A stretch of DNA of 64,000 nt from Crambe crambe (lineage: Eukaryota; Porifera; Demospongiae; Poecilosclerida; Crambeidae): assembly GCA_963924555.1 (NCBI GenBank), contig OZ004594.1, positions 5,735,563 through 5,799,562 of the forward strand, in the 5' to 3' direction. Under the pieces are notes generated by a model, which was not told the DNA's origin, made no database searches, and saw only the letters and a program-made list of their open reading frames with translations. The translations under genes were made by a program, and so were the position numbers. This document shows positions 50,240-63,814 of the stretch, in pieces. Numbering within the stretch: position 1 is the first letter of the stretch; each line of letters starts with the position of its first letter.

Positions 50240-53200
50240 TCTGCGCATTGAAATTTTTCCATACAAAACATGCGCGGACACTGTCAAATCTTTAGCTACG
50301 GAAATTTTTTCGTTATTATAAGGTGAGCAATAGAATCTATACGGTAAAAAGGTTGTCAATCTTTAGTATACATAGGTAACTTACTAGTGAGATAAATTCA
50401 GTATAGAAAAAGCCGTTTGGGATAGAGATATTCTCACCTAGAAATAAATATAAATGTACAGAACTGGTTGGGGTAAACATGTACATAAAATGAGCAGTCG
50501 AGCATTATTTCTTAAAGAATCAGCTGCAATTAGGATTGGAATATCAATTTAGCTTGTTTATAACAAATGTGCTAATGATAATCTAACGTTGAGGTCTTAA
50601 CTGGTCGGGGAAGAAATCAGTACTACAATATTAAAAGAAAGTTTCATCATGTAAATACTAAAGCTAGGAATCGCTTGAACAACGTGTTCTCTTGTAATGA
50701 TGCACTTTTGCTAAGCTGTGAATTGCACCTTAAGGTACATGAGCCATATTGCGAGGCTATGTATTTATATATATTAGCCATTGGTTAAAGGAAGTTTCAC
50801 TTTAGTGCTCGAAAATCTTGCAGAAATAACCAGCAGCAAAAAAACTCTTCTATAATGGTAATATCACTTAGGAGGTATATTTCTATGCTGTTTATGTGTG
50901 CATAAAAATCTCAAGCTTCTTAGCTATATTTGGGTATATTTATCGCTCATACTTTAAGAGCATGTTTTTTCGTGTCTTGCTTTGCTAGAATGTTATTTTT
51001 TGCAAATGTACAGCGATGGAAAATTTATAACTGATCAATATTGATGTGAATGCATTTATACAAATCTGTATTGGAAAATATCAAATTACTTATAGTAGCT
51101 AGCTAGAAGCCATAGAGCAATATATCTCAAATTTTATAGTAAGTAAAAATTATAGTTCTTTTATATTAATATAGATCATTGCTATAGTAAATATATAACT
51201 ACCTATTCTTTATTGTAATCATAAAACCCTGAAGAAAGCTAGAGACCTAGTCGAAACGTAGGTTTCAAAAAGAAATTTGTTAAGCTGAATATAAAAGAGA
51301 AAAATAAAAGATACCTAATATTGCATATAGCTAGATTAAATAGCTAATATCCTTGAGATTTTATTATACCACTGGAGATTTTATAGCTAGATATAATGAA
51401 TCCTTTCGGTCTCGTATCAGAATTTGAACTAGGTTAACTTTACCTCCGTAGCATGCACTATGTAATAAAGACCTATTTAATAATCCTTTGATATTAATAT
51501 CACTCATGCAGATTATCTCCAAGATGTACAGATTGAGCTGATCAAGACTGGCATAGCAACCATGAGAGGTTTACAAAGAGGAAATCATTCGCGGTTTAGA
51601 AAAAAAAACCAGGCCTGTGACTTGCACGCGCATAAAGCTAATGTTGTATATGACTCAATTTTCAGTTAGTGAGATAGCGAATGAGCTGACTCTCAAGTAA
51701 TGACTCAGTGAAATTGTAAAATATTTTATTTAGTTCAACACCCAAATCTAACGTAAGTACGTACATACTTGTGCGTGCATTTATTAATAATGATCTAATT
51801 TTAATTGCTTGATGGATTTCTACATCGCTTTCATGTTGATAGTACGGATAACGATTATCTAAGTGGATTGTTGACACTAGACATATCTAAGTGCTTTTGT
51901 GTGAATACTTGATTTTTATGCATGCAGCTGCCTGCTAAACTCATCTATAGCGAAAGTAGTAACACATTTCCACCTGAACTAAATGCTGTACTCATAGCTA
52001 TAGAATTTCAAAAAAAATTTTATACGCTATTCTTGTCATTTCAGCCTCCTATTGCTTGTTGCTGATCAAAGAATGCTTTTAAACAATACTTGTTTAAACA
52101 ATACTTGTTTCAGGTTTAATTCAACCTTCAATTGTATAATTCAATGTTATCCGCTTTTTAAACTTTTCTTTTATGTTTCTTTTTAAATAGCCTAATAACG
52201 TTTCTTCAAACATGATATATATATAATACATGAATGAATAGAGCTGAACTTCAGTAAATCGCACATTCTTTATTATCTAGTATGGTTCCAAATATGACTT
52301 CCTTTTTCCCACTTCACAAGAATTTGTAAAACGATGAAAAATTTAGCAATTTCAGTGAATTCATCCTTCTCCATAAATCTGAGTGCAGAACAGATTGATC
52401 ATCTCAGAACCTTTAACTTCGTGCAAGGATCACTATACCACGGTTTACCTGTGCAGCCGAGTTGACCCTCATCATGCTAAATGAAGTCATATTAATGTTC
52501 TCATATTTCAACATTCTGCCAATAAATAAACAATCATCTGCCTTGGAATTCTCACAAAGGAAGCGAACGTGCTAGTAGTACTTTCAATTGTTCTGTTTAT
52601 TTTCTATTGATAACGTTTATTTATCGCTATTTATAGTTAATGAAATAAATTGTACAGATATGTAACCAAAGCATCCAGATCTCGGTGAATATTTACAGTT
52701 GCGAGTAGTCTTAATTTAATGTTAATTGGACATAATACATGTGCCTCCTGGACTAAAACGGTAACTTTTATTGTATACAACTCCTTTTCACTTCTCTTTG
52801 ATACCCATTTCTTAGAGGAACCTATTGTATTTAAGAGTCACATATAGTTAGTATAACATGTAAACGGATGACATTAGCTGAGGAAAATTGACTAATTTAT
52901 ACCTTAAAACCACATTCACTCATTTTCCATTTACTTAAGTTGTTCAGGATTTAAAAAATCAATTTATAACCAGTGTTATACAATCTTTATTTCTTTAATT
53001 ATAACTGAAATATATCTGTGCTTGTAGGAAAATAGATGATTATGATTCTAATATAAATCTAAAACTTTATTTTTGACAATCTTCAAATTCTGCAACTCTT
53101 GTTTGCTCCATAAGAAATTTGTCAATTTCATTCTGATATCCTGGTTTGGCAGATATCCAATGTGTTTTGTCACTCAAAGTTCTACTTGTGGTAATTGTAA

Positions 53201-54088
53201 TCCCGAATTATAATTATCATTGGATGAACCTTTTTGTTCAAAATATATGCCTGAAATCAGTTAAAGGGAGAGATTGTATTTCAGAATGTTCTTGTTGAAA
53301 GATAGATATTTCATCTTCCATATCATGGCTCAACTCTATTCTTTCCTCATTTATTTTCGTGTCAACATAATTCTTCATTTGGTTTCACTTCCGCTTCTAA
53401 TCTCAGTACTCATTGCATTCCTGAATGCTGAAACTCTGTTATGACTTTATATATACCATAGTTCTTTAATAACATAATTATTATATTTTCACCAACCTGT
53501 AATTATATAATTGTTCTTTTGTTGAGTCATGGTATGTATAGCAGAATTTGCAAAAACGATATCCAATGAATGAGTGATATGAAGAAAAGCAGGCTGTACA
53601 TATATGGAAAAATATACATCGAAGCTCTCGTTTAGAGAATCATCCAGACTTTTTGTAAAACTTTTGTTACACTTCCAGCCTGGTGATCATGCACTGCTTT
53701 CTGCATGTAATTTCTATAAAAAAATGACATTGTTTATAGCAAGTTATGGAAATTGTCATGTGTTATAATTCTGGTCTTACTCCTTTTTCCCCCTCCGTGT
53801 CTTTTCTTAAAGCAAGTTAAGCTAAAACAGATATTTTGAATGTGAACTAAATTTCCTTTAGCTCATAGTAAGTGATGAAATTAATGGTGAGTATTTGCAA
53901 TGCTATATTGAAGTATACATATCAGCATATCTCTAAAACTGTGTCAATTAATATAACTGTACCAAAGTAATCAATAGTCTTAGCAATGTATTAGTGAATG
54001 TGTTCACATTATATTAAGCAAAACAAATTGTTTGAAATAACCTTATAAGGAATTTGCTTAATAACAAAAAATCGAATAGCAAAGCAAA
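50240..54088. other. 3.8 kb without recognised genes
   Basis: AT-rich non-coding DNA. It holds a structured motif at 51232-51272 (see findings), a member of the GAGTCA repeat family at 51674-51712, and a short tandem duplication at 52078-52113 (TTAAACAATACTTGTT twice). Short open frames have no motif. Confidence 0.45.
51674..51712. repeat. GAGTCA-family repeat end
   Basis: ATGAGCTGACTCTCAAGTAA and TGACTCAGTGAAATT match the right end of the 825-bp element in arm B (14609-14640), in inverse orientation. Its other end was not identified. Confidence 0.6.
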
Positions 54089-54090
54089 AG

Positions 54091-55608
54091 ATGTCTAAAA
54101 GAAAGCGCAATGTTATTACTTTAGAGAAGAAGTTAGAAATAATCGAAGAGCTGAAGAAAGGTAAGTCTCAGCTTTTCGTTTCTGATGTTTATAATATTGC
54201 TAAAGCAAATATTGCTGATATATTGAAGAGTAAGGAAAAATAGAACAGCATGTGTCTGCTAGTGATTATGCTCAGTTTGCAAAGAAGCGGTGCATAATCA
54301 GAGAAGCACATTTTGAGAAGCTGGATCAAGCATGCTATGTTTGGTTCTTACAACAACGTTCCAAAAGTGCAACTGTTTCTTGGCCATTATTGCAAGAAAA
54401 AGCTTTGCAGCTGTTTCCAGAATTATACCCTAATGAGGATATAACTTCGTATAAAGCCAGCTCTGCGATGGCTTCAAAAATTTAGTCAAAGACATGGCAT
54501 AAGAGCTCTTTCTCTTCAAGGCGAGTCACTATCAGCTGACACTACTGGCATAGAAGATTTCCATGGTGAGCTTCTTAAAAAAAATAGAAGATGATGGAAT
54601 CACCTTAAACCAGATTTTTAATGCTGATGAATCTGGCTTGTGGTGGAGACTAATGCCATCTAAGTCTCTTGTTCATTGTGTAGAAAAGTAAGCTAAAAAT
54701 TTTGAAAATCTAAGGACCGTGTAACACTATTGGATGTGCTAATGCCAGTTGCACCTGTAAACTTCCACTTGCATTTATTTATATGAGTGCTCGCCCCCGT
54801 TGCTTTAAACACATGGATATGAATACACTCCCAGTTCATTATTTCTCTCAATCAAAGGCCTGGATGACTTCTAAGCTCTTTGAGAAATGGTTTCATGACA
54901 TGTTTGTGCCTCATGTTAAAAAAAAAATGTGAAGACAAGAGCATTGAATATAAAATTTTATTACTTGTGGATAATGCACCAGCTCATCCTTCAATTGAAA
55001 TCTTGCAGTCCAGTGATGGGAAGATAAAAACTATGTTTTTACCTCCTAACACAATATCTGTATTACAACCAATGGATCGAGGGATTTTGGAAACCAAAAA
55101 AACACTACAAAAAAAACTTCTTAGACATTTAATTATAGAAAATGATTCATCTTTGCCTGTTCCTGAAGTCTTGAAAAAGTTGACAATCAAGGATACTGTT
55201 TACTGGAGTGCTCATTCGTGGGAGGGAATTAACCCCACTTACTCTGAGCAAAGCCTGGAAAAAAAAAAATTATGCTCTGATATCAGTGCTGAAGCTAGTG
55301 GCACAAAGTCATCTTCTACTGAGTATTCGCTCCAGTCTTCTACTGCTGCATTTGATACAGAAAATTTTGATGATTTTTTTCAAGAGCTAGGCTATAAAGA
55401 AGGTGATCAAGATTGGGTTAGTCCACAGGAGTGGCTGGATGAGGATGCATTTGATCCAGGCTATCAGCTAATGACTGATGAAGAAATTATTGCAGATACA
55501 CTAAATGAGAATATAGTTGACTCTGATGATGAAGCTGACGCAATTAGCTCAGTAACTCCTGCTCAGGCCTGTTCAGCTTTTGACACTGTTGGAGTGGTTA
55601 GAATCTGA
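54091..55608 (+). pseudogene. Pogo/Tigger-family transposase, degenerate
   Basis: Start MSKRKRNVITLEKKLEIIEE (CENP-B-type helix-turn-helix), then EHFEKL-like and CYVWFLQQRSKSATVSWPLL (second DNA-binding domain). The DDE core follows: QIFNADESGLWWRLMP (first D), KILLLVDNAPAHPSIEILQS (second D), and PPNTISVLQPMDRGILETKK (third D). Length of about 500 residues fits Tigger elements. The C-terminus is acidic (DSDDEADAISS). Stops or frame changes lie near 54241, 54485, 54575, 54690 and 54725-54790, so it cannot work. The last 240 residues are open in one frame. Terminal repeats were not identified. Confidence 0.9.
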
Positions 55609-55639
55609 AGGTGGCGTAGACTCTTCGCACTTCTGATTA

Positions 55640-58600
55640 AAAAATGGAGAAATATTGCTGCTATGAAACATTTACAAAAACTCTTACAATATATTTATAT
55701 TTATTTTTACGTGTTGGTGTGCTGGTTACTCTCCACTTATGGCTATCATGACTTCTGAAACTTCTTATATGAAATTTTAACAACTTTCTTCACCCTCCTC
55801 TCGATAAATAATACTTCACACTAGACCCTGCGACTGGCCGCTCTTTTCCACATGTTTATATACGCATGAGCGTCTACTACACTGTGATGTAATGTTACCA
55901 GATGATCGTCGCAGAGAAAAACCACTATTATTAGGACGTACGAGATATATATAAATGCGAATTCTAGAGCCAACTCGCTACTACTTAGTATAGTCATAAT
56001 AGCTAATATATCGGCTTTTTTTTCAGAAGTTTAACCGATGGGACGTGGACCTGGTCCGAGTAGAATAGAACAGATACATATATAGAACATGGCCCAAGCG
56101 CGGCCTAATTTTTCTCCAGATCTATACAATCATTGCAAAAAGGATAAGGCCTCTCCAATAAAATCTTAAGTTTCTGGTTTAGTGCTTTGTATATTTCCAT
56201 GTGGGGACGCTGTTCTTATTATTATTATTATTATTTAATCATGAATACCAGGTACCTGAAATCTATAGCGGAATTTCTTCTGGGCCCGAAAAAAGCTATA
56301 TACTTCTGGGCTTTCCACCCAAACAACTTCTTTTGCCCACACTCCAGCGAAACGCAGATATTGAGAAACATTATTTTTGCAGTGAAGCAGCTGGTAGAGC
56401 TTGTTGTGCTGTGTCAGCATACATCACGTGCGCTCACTTGAGTACTGAGCATGCGCAATATAATATTAGCAGATGATAAAATTTAGATGTGGGCGGTTGA
56501 CCAGAAACTAACCATTTTATTGGAGTGGCTTAAACACCATCTTCAAAATCGGCAATGAAAATCATTGCCTCCACAGTGTATACATAGTACAGAATTAATT
56601 TTATTGACGATCTTTATAAAAAAAGAATTCAGATGCTCTTTGTCTCAGTTTTCAGCACACAATGATTTTGAATTCCTTACATTCATTACTAACTGGGTAC
56701 AAGGGATGATGAGAAGGTCCCACTCCATCTTACTCCATTTTTGGTTGGTATCCAGCAAAGCTCTCTGTCATAAGAGCCCAAGGCTAGTTATAGTCATTGC
56801 AAACCATGCTCTACCAGAGCAACATACAATAGCAGCCCCACCCCTCTCTTACTGACAATGGGCATTGCTTAGAATCACACATGGTGGATCTACTAGTAAA
56901 TCAATGCCTTCGTACACAATCATTACTGTTTGCACATGCTTCAACTCCAGTTCAAGCTAAATGAATAGTACAGTTACCCTTGATAGTAATTGCAATGGCA
57001 GAGAAATCAGTTCAGAATTGACATGCTTTTAGCTGAAAGACATCAGCTGAGTTTAAAATTAATAGCAATTCCAATAGTGAATTAACCAACTATGGAGTCA
57101 GGTGTCTTAAGACCTTTGTCTGGAATATCCACGTTAACTAAGATGCACTTATCACTACAGATACTGCAGCTAGCCATGTCGGTCAGACCACTTTTTCAGT
57201 CTTGTAGTACACATGGTTTGCTAAGGAGTCAACTACTTGCACCATAGACTTTAAACTGCACATGGCTATAAAGCAGTTTAGTAATACAACAACAAAAAAA
57301 GAAGCAAAGTCAAATCCTACAAGTGCTATGAACAGTTTTCAAATTCAAACTAAAAAGCATTACTTCTCACCAACCACAAACTTCACTGGCTGATTTTTGG
57401 TTTGTAGCTTTCTAGAACCACTCTAGAAAATTACAGGTTTTGTTAATATTTTATCTTACTTCTCGATTTAGTCCAGGAACTTAAATACTCATTTTTGGGA
57501 ACTCAAGTAAAGTAGATATCAACAAATCCTGTAATTTGGTAGAGGGCTACTAAGAAGCTTTAGGCCAAAAATTAGCTTCTTAATTCCAGTGGTTGTTGAG
57601 AAGCAATGGTTTTTATCTTTAAAGAGTAAAAGGACTCTTAGCACCTGATTTAATTTTTAGTGATATACTACCTTATATTCATGTGGAATTTGAAATCCGT
57701 AGCTATAGAGTTATATATGAAAGATTAAAATTATGAATGTTAGCATGTGCGTTGCCATGTGCCACCACCCTTAATAAATATGACTCTTGCTTTTCAATAA
57801 TAATTTGAACATCAGACACCCATATGATTTGCCTTAAATTCTACTGAACAATACTAAGGAATATCAGCACTACTTTTTATGACTTCGTTGTACTGTTTTT
57901 CTTTGGCGACTATCAGATGTTTCAGTAGATGCAGGGATTGAATCGGCGTAACTTTGGATATGTGATAAAACCTAAATATAATTGAGGCATCTTTACATAG
58001 ATATTAATAAAGTACTAATCATTTTCCATACCTTGTCATAATTTACAATTGCAAAAGCAGAGAGTACCACTAGGAGGAGTGCCAAGATTGAACCTCTAGA
58101 TTGAGTTTCCTTCTCCATAGGTATCTCCTAGTAGTATTAATGAAGTACTAAGTGCTAGCCCTCAATGTACAAAATACAATCGCCTGCTGTTACACAGCTG
58201 TTTCCTAGGGCTATGGCACTAAGAGTGTCAACATTTGCATGCTTGTGAAAAGATTATCTGCAAAGGTGGAATATACATTCTACACTTTCATATTGGCATG
58301 TGTATTCCATATCAATAAAGTTGGATGTAGAACTGTTTGGAATTAGTAGATACATCAGCCTGATAAAATGCTTGTACGCATGCAATAGTCACTGTAAAAG
58401 TAGTTTTAGTAATATTATGCTCATACTTGAGAGTAACACTAAAAACATCTAGAGATCATCGAGGCCTAACTCGAATTGTTCTCTAATTGCTACTGGCTGA
58501 TCTAATTCCTACTGGCTGCATATTGATGTACATGTCCTTTCGAAGAGACAAAACCATAACCCCTACCCATGAGCTTCAAGATATATGGGTATTGTACGCA

Positions 58601-59660
58601 CCAATGGCTGATAAAATATGAAATACCTGAGCTTCAAACTTCAGAGATATATGGGTATCCTTCTCTCCTGACACTACATATCCTACATCAGAATACTTGT
58701 AAGAATGAACAGACAAACTTGTTTCCAATAAAATTAAATAGCTCCCCTGCAGATCAAGAAACAATCAAAAAAAAGTAAAAGTTTAAATGCTATGGTCACC
58801 TCCAGCAATGGCGAAAGAGGCATGAAATCAAAAAAACCAACACCATCAACAGTAACAGATTGTAATGGCGATTCTTCGTTTTGTTCTTTGATGAAAACTC
58901 CAACCTCCATAAAGAGATAAACAGATAATATATTGAGGTGTGTAGGACCTCTAATAAGTTACTAAGATAGAGATCCTTCATGGATAAAAAAATTTATTTA
59001 ATAAGATCAGTTCTTAGAAATGTTGCGGAAAAAACAAAAAAACAACACAAAAAAAAACAAAAACAAAATAAAACAAAACAAAAAAAAACAGCAGCTAAGA
59101 GATTCAGTCTTGCAGAGTTGTCAACAAGAGAACAATAATTATATTACTGAGTGCTAATTTATCATAGTGGTCTGGCATAGATACCTATAAATCAGAGAAC
59201 AAAACTACGAACTAAGCTAGGTGGAGTTGTCCCTCCCCCTTCCAAATGCAGTACTTATGCTGTCATGGTTAGGGAGAATATTCAATGTATGAAAGCACTT
59301 GCACATATTCAATTAACAACTCAGGAACCACTGAATTCAGCAAAAACTATTTAGTACATAATAACCTTTAGTGTTCCAAGTAACCTTAAGTCAGCATTTA
59401 TCCAGCCCGATATATATATAGACTTGGTATCAAAAAGCAACAAGAAATCCAGCTTCTCGACATCTGTCTCGATAACCTAAGTCAATTATTCCAGATAATT
59501 AGTTAAATACACTTGTGAAATTATCACACACCATTAAAGATCGAAAAGATGGCAGTATATGAGAAATATTACCACCATACTTCACTGAAACATTATACAG
59601 GCATCCAGGCTATATTTATTAAAATTAATACAAATACATAAAAACAAGACTGAATAATGA
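55640..59660. other. 4 kb without recognised genes
   Basis: AT-rich. Short open frames around 56187-56476 and 56565-56855 have no domain motif or splice context. An (AAAAC)-type A-rich run lies at 59027-59090, and a GAGATATATGGGTAT phrase repeats near 58577 and 58643. No RNA gene recognised. Confidence 0.45.
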
Positions 59661-59667
59661 TTGATAA

Positions 59668-62249
59668 TTACAAGAAGTCCATGGAATCGATATAAGCCTT
59701 TAGAATCACTTGTGGTTGTTTCACTGTAAGAGGCACACTCTTCACCACTTCCTCTCCCATGAGCCTAAACAGATAACACTCAAGCAATGAAAATTACATA
59801 ACAAGTAGGAAAAAAATGTTTCTGTTCCTAGATGTATTCTAGAGCTTTATTCTTCCTATCTCAGAATTTACTACTATCATAAAAGAGCTAAAAATTATAT
59901 GCCATCTTCTCTTTCTCTGCCATTGCAAACACTGATAATTCAATGAGGCGGAAGAAATATTGGTGACCCTTATAGTTTTCAGCCATTGCTGAGAAAACAC
60001 AGATGGTTCAGCGAGGCCAGCTGTGTTTAAAGGTTAGATTACAAGCAGGAAGGCTTCAAACATAGCACTAAAGCTAGCTAGTCAGCCATGATAGCTAAAT
60101 CAAACAGCAGAATCATGTCGAAAATCATCAAAAACTATTTCCAGCTTATAAGCTTGGAAACTTGGCTAAGCTATCTATGCTACCTTTGGTACCATTTTGC
60201 TTTTCTATAGGTTTTATGTTGGCATTCCATGGCAAGATATCAGTCTCTGACTACACTGCAACATGTGTGGCATGGTAAAACACCAATATTATTTTTCGAC
60301 CTGGTATGTGGTTGCCATTAATCTTACCCGAATCACAATTGATGGAAGAGGCTGACGGTTGATCGTGGCCACAAGACCGGAACAACTATGCATAATGAAA
60401 ATTAAGAATGGAGCATCTAATGTTTTCATGCATGATACCTGAATGCTACCCTCTTTCCTACAAACGATAAAACTTCAGTTTGACCTTGAATCAAATTTAA
60501 AATCTACATATATAACAGAGGTTATTGTTAATTCATCAATAAATTCACAACATACCAAAGAAGACGGCGTGAACTCAAATTCCCTTAAAAAAGGTTTAAT
60601 GAAATATTGTTCAGGATCCTAAAAATTGCATGTAGCATATAAATATAGTAGTAATCATTGCCATACCTAAAGGTCAGCAAGGTAAGTGAAATTGAGCTTA
60701 TCAGAGAGTGCGGTAGCACTCTCTAAGTAATAGGACTGTATAAACTAAAAACTCTTCTTTCTCTTCTACCCTTACTCTACAGGTTCTCAGAAGGCTACAA
60801 TGAATCATTACACCTACACACCTACACAGTAGAAACAAGAATGTTCAAAACTCTAAAATTCATTTGCTAACAGACATCTAAAATTGACTTTCGTTCAGTT
60901 TCTTCATAATAATTAAGATCAGCGTACTGACTTACTGGCTGCAGCTATGACATTGATATTGTTGCGATCTATTCTAGTGGTACTTCAAGGCGTGACTTTT
61001 TTCCAACAGAAAAAAGGCATGATTCCAGCTGTGTACTATATAGCCTATACTCCATATAATGCACACTCTGTGCTGCCGACCATTACCTACTTCATCTAGG
61101 CTATATCAAAGAGTGATGGATCATTGTCCTCTTTGACACCATCAAGGCTATAGAAGCGGCTAGCAGTGCTGTGGAGTTGAAGAGATGCGAGAGGAGTCTC
61201 AAGGTTAGTTGGTTCTCGCCTACACTCCATCTCCTCTCCTACAGCAGCAGCCGAAATAGCTTTGTATTCGTGATAGCCACGAATGCAAGTGTCTTTTTTT
61301 CGAAATAGCCAGTCCACTTTTGTGCTTCAACAGAAACTAGGCAGGGGAAAAAATTTCGTCTTCAATGCACATATGTGCGAAGATTCATCCGTTCAATTTT
61401 TTCATTAGTATAACGATTCCGGATATGACGGAATTTTTTCCTAACGAAATTAACCCGCCCTACGGTATACAGTAAAAGATCATGTCCTTGTCCTAAAATT
61501 TAGGATATGGCCTGCAGCCCTTATTATCTAATGAAAGTTGTATTTACATCATACTCACAAATTAGTTTCATGCATATAATTGCTGTTAGAGGTTTACCGT
61601 AGCTAGTTATTTACCTAACCAAAGTATGAGTGAGAATAACACATTTAGATAATTAGACTTACGTATGATTATTGTAAACAATACTCTACTTACCAAACTA
61701 TGGTAAATAATATTTCCTTCATCATTAGTGAACATATTTTGCCTAAAGTTTGCTCCACTTATTGAAACAAGAACACCAGCCAAAGGTCTTCCCACATTAC
61801 TGGAAACCTACAGAACTATGTCATAAACCAACATATGTACGATAGTATAACTGTATACCTGAACGGAAACGTGACAAAGTTTAACAGCCTTGAAGGAATA
61901 CTTATCTGGTAAGGGCTCAAATGTGTATCCATCTAAAACAACCGACTGTATGCAGTAACAAAAATAATATTGTACTAATAATAATATTACAGTCTTACTA
62001 TTTCAATATGATCTCCACTTCGAACAGGTCCTGCTCTATAAATAATATTATTATACTAATAATCGAAGGAAATTATGTACAAGTGGAAAGGAAATTTACA
62101 CTATATCAGAGAGTACGATAATACACTAAGTGAGCAAGCTGACTCTCAGGTCATGACTCATCAGAGAGTATGATATCTAAATATGGATGGCACGGATTGC
62201 CAATTTCTTTCACAACTCCAGAATACTTCCCTTCTACAGCAAGCAACTC
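59668..62249 (-). CDS. NOMO: NOMO-like gene, 3' half
   Basis: Exons on -: 62249-62158 (ELLAVEGKYSGVVKEIGNP), 62035-61999 (AGPVRSGDHIEI), 61945-61859 (VVLDGYTFEPLPDKYSFKAV), 61807-61694 (VGRPLAGVLVSISGANFR, FTNDEGNI), 60618-60556 (DPEQYFIKPFLREFEFTPSS), 60503-60439 (NLIQGQTEVLSFVGKRVAF), 60385-60328 (SCSGLVATINRQPLPSIV), and possibly 59764-59668 (ending DSMDFL and TAA). The order and motifs match the C-terminal beta-sandwich repeats of NOMO, an ER membrane protein of the back-of-Sec61 multipass translocon and Nodal signalling. Junctions 2-3 and 6-7 keep frame (AFSCSG). No lesion seen. The last exon does not resemble the usual NOMO C-terminus, and the 5' half is not found. Confidence 0.75.
61096..61317 (-). 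other. 73-residue open frame inside a NOMO intron, unknown
   Basis: Open from MDWLFRKKDTCIRGYHEYKA to SLFDIA. It is more GC-rich than its surroundings. No motif recognised, and it does not fit the NOMO reading. It could be part of a dispersed repeat. No support beyond the open frame. Confidence 0.25.
62112..62172. repeat. GAGTCA-family fragment at a NOMO exon border
   Basis: About 45 bp (AGCAAGCTGACTCTCAGGTC, ATGACTCA) match the 825-bp element end and are flanked by the direct repeat ATCAGAGAGTA (62106-62116 and 62160-62170). The proposed splice donor of the first recognised NOMO exon (62158) lies inside it. Confidence 0.65.
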
Positions 62250-62479
62250 CTAACTTGAGACAGAACACCTTCAATGTGCTAGGATCAAGTATGAAGGGTA
62301 TAAGTATCATTTTTACAGTGACTTCTAAAATCGCCGTTTTCATCTGGTCGTTCATTATTATCAAAGAACTTATTTCAGAAACGGTTCATGCAAATGCTAT
62401 GCCACACTTCTCCAACTTGCTAGCTTTCAATCTATGTGGCAGACATTTTTATGCCCCGCCACCGTACACATGATTTTTG

Positions 62480-62800
62480 GACCTTGACCTCATGACTGAC
62501 TGTCATTAGCTTTCTCTCTTGATGTTGGTCTCTCAATGCTCAGAGCATAGAAACTAGGCACTAGTCTGGTTATAAATTAAGCCTTGAAATAATACTAATC
62601 AAGTACATGCACAACAACAGCAAAGGCCGCTATCATAGATACGAGGTCCATCAGTACTAGTCCTTCCAGATCAGATTTATTTTGGCTCATACAATAATTA
62701 AAGAACTATAGCTACAACATGAACTTTAACTGGATCACAGCATCCAGTTCCCTATAATAAAATAATAGAGCATACGGTAGCACTCGCAAAACGCCCACGC
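62480..62800. other. No gene recognised
   Basis: Non-coding sequence upstream of the NOMO-like exons. No further NOMO exon was identified. Confidence 0.4.
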
Positions 62801-62804
62801 TCAT

Positions 62805-63140
62805 TAATAATAATAATCTTCTTGACAGCCACTGCTTCATCCTATATCTACGATCATCTTGGTACCATATTGAAGCTCTACATTCGTGGACGCTTGACAG
62901 CCATAACTCCCGATTGCTTCATCCTATATCTACGATCTTGGTACCATCTTGAAGCTCTACACCTCAGGTAAAGAATGGTATTGTTCAAATTGAAGTACAG
63001 CTCAAGTCCTAACTGTCAATTGCCGTTCGAGTGCCTTCGTGGACGACTGAAATTCTCGAACGCTTCGTAGACAGCACAGTTAGTTTATACACTTTGTAGA
63101 CGCTATGTAGACAACACTAGAACGCTTCGTAGACACAGCT
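62805..63140. repeat. Second copy of the dispersed tandem-dimer repeat
   Basis: Same order of phrases as 15732-16100: AATAATAATAATCTTCTTGA, ATCTACGATC, CTGTCAATTGCCGTTCGAGT, TCGAACGCTTCGTAGACAGC. The first unit is shortened by internal deletions. Shared start and order across about 46 kb show a mobile or dispersed family. Confidence 0.75.
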
Positions 63141-63261
63141 ACAGTTAGTCAGAGGAAAAACTGTCTTGCTGAGTTGCGATGGGCGCGGTAAGATTATTTG
63201 GTAAAGGGTCGTTCTTGACATCCTTGCTAGCCACGCCCCCTTGAAAAAGTGTACAAACAAA

Positions 63262-63600
63262 AAACATTTCTAAATGATGTAGGCTGGAGTACATGACTAT
63301 AAAAAGTACGGAAATAAGGTGCTAGCTATGTACTGCATTTGCTCTGCTAACTGTCACAGAATACATCGCTGCATGGACTTGTCACTGTGCTCTGTCATAA
63401 AATTGACAATAACCCTACATCGCTGCAAGGTGTAGCCAAAAAGGATATGGCAGCAGCGATGTAGAGCACAGTGACAAGTCCATGTAGCAATGTATTCTGT
63501 GACACAGAGCAAATGCAGTACATAGCCAGCACCTTGTTTCCATACTTTTTATAGTCATGTACTCCAGCCTACATCACTCTTTCATTTAGAAGAAATGTTT
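63262..63600. mobile_element. Hairpin element of about 340 bp
   Basis: The left arm (63262-63400) and right arm (about 63455-63600) are reverse complements. Examples are TGATGTAGGCTGGAGTACAT against ATGTACTCCAGCCTACATCA, and ATGCATTT-type GTACTGCATTTGCTCTG against CAGAGCAAATGCAGTAC. The inner part repeats CAGCGATGTAG. No coding capacity. Confidence 0.78.
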
Positions 63601-63698
63601 CTACTCTCATATATATATAAAAAAAGTGATGAACAAGTAAAGAAAATAAAATAGGGATGGTTGTGTGCAGTTCAAAAAAATAATTAAAAAAAAAATTC

Positions 63699-63784
63699 AG
63701 CAACAAGAGAGTGAACTTCAGTCAAGTAACCCCATACCCATCACCAATAGGGGTTACTTGACTGAAGTTCACTCTCTTGTTGCT
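63699..63784. repeat. Perfect 35-bp hairpin
   Basis: AGCAACAAGAGAGTGAACTT at the left pairs exactly with AAGTTCACTCTCTTGTTGCT at the right; the arms continue to CCCC/GGGG around a 16-base loop. It is AT-flanked, with no T-run placing it as a terminator. Probably a small element. Confidence 0.8.
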
Positions 63785-63814
63785 TCCCTACTTAAATATT
63801 TTTTCCTTTACTTG

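Noticed and set aside
56187-56476. Two overlapping open frames at 56.2 kb
   Set aside because: They overlap in different frames, include a TTATTATTA run coding poly-tyrosine or poly-leucine, and have no family resemblance.
62183-62473. 96-residue frame on + at 62.2 kb
   Set aside because: It is antisense to the NOMO exon at 62158-62249, whose motif reading is better supported.
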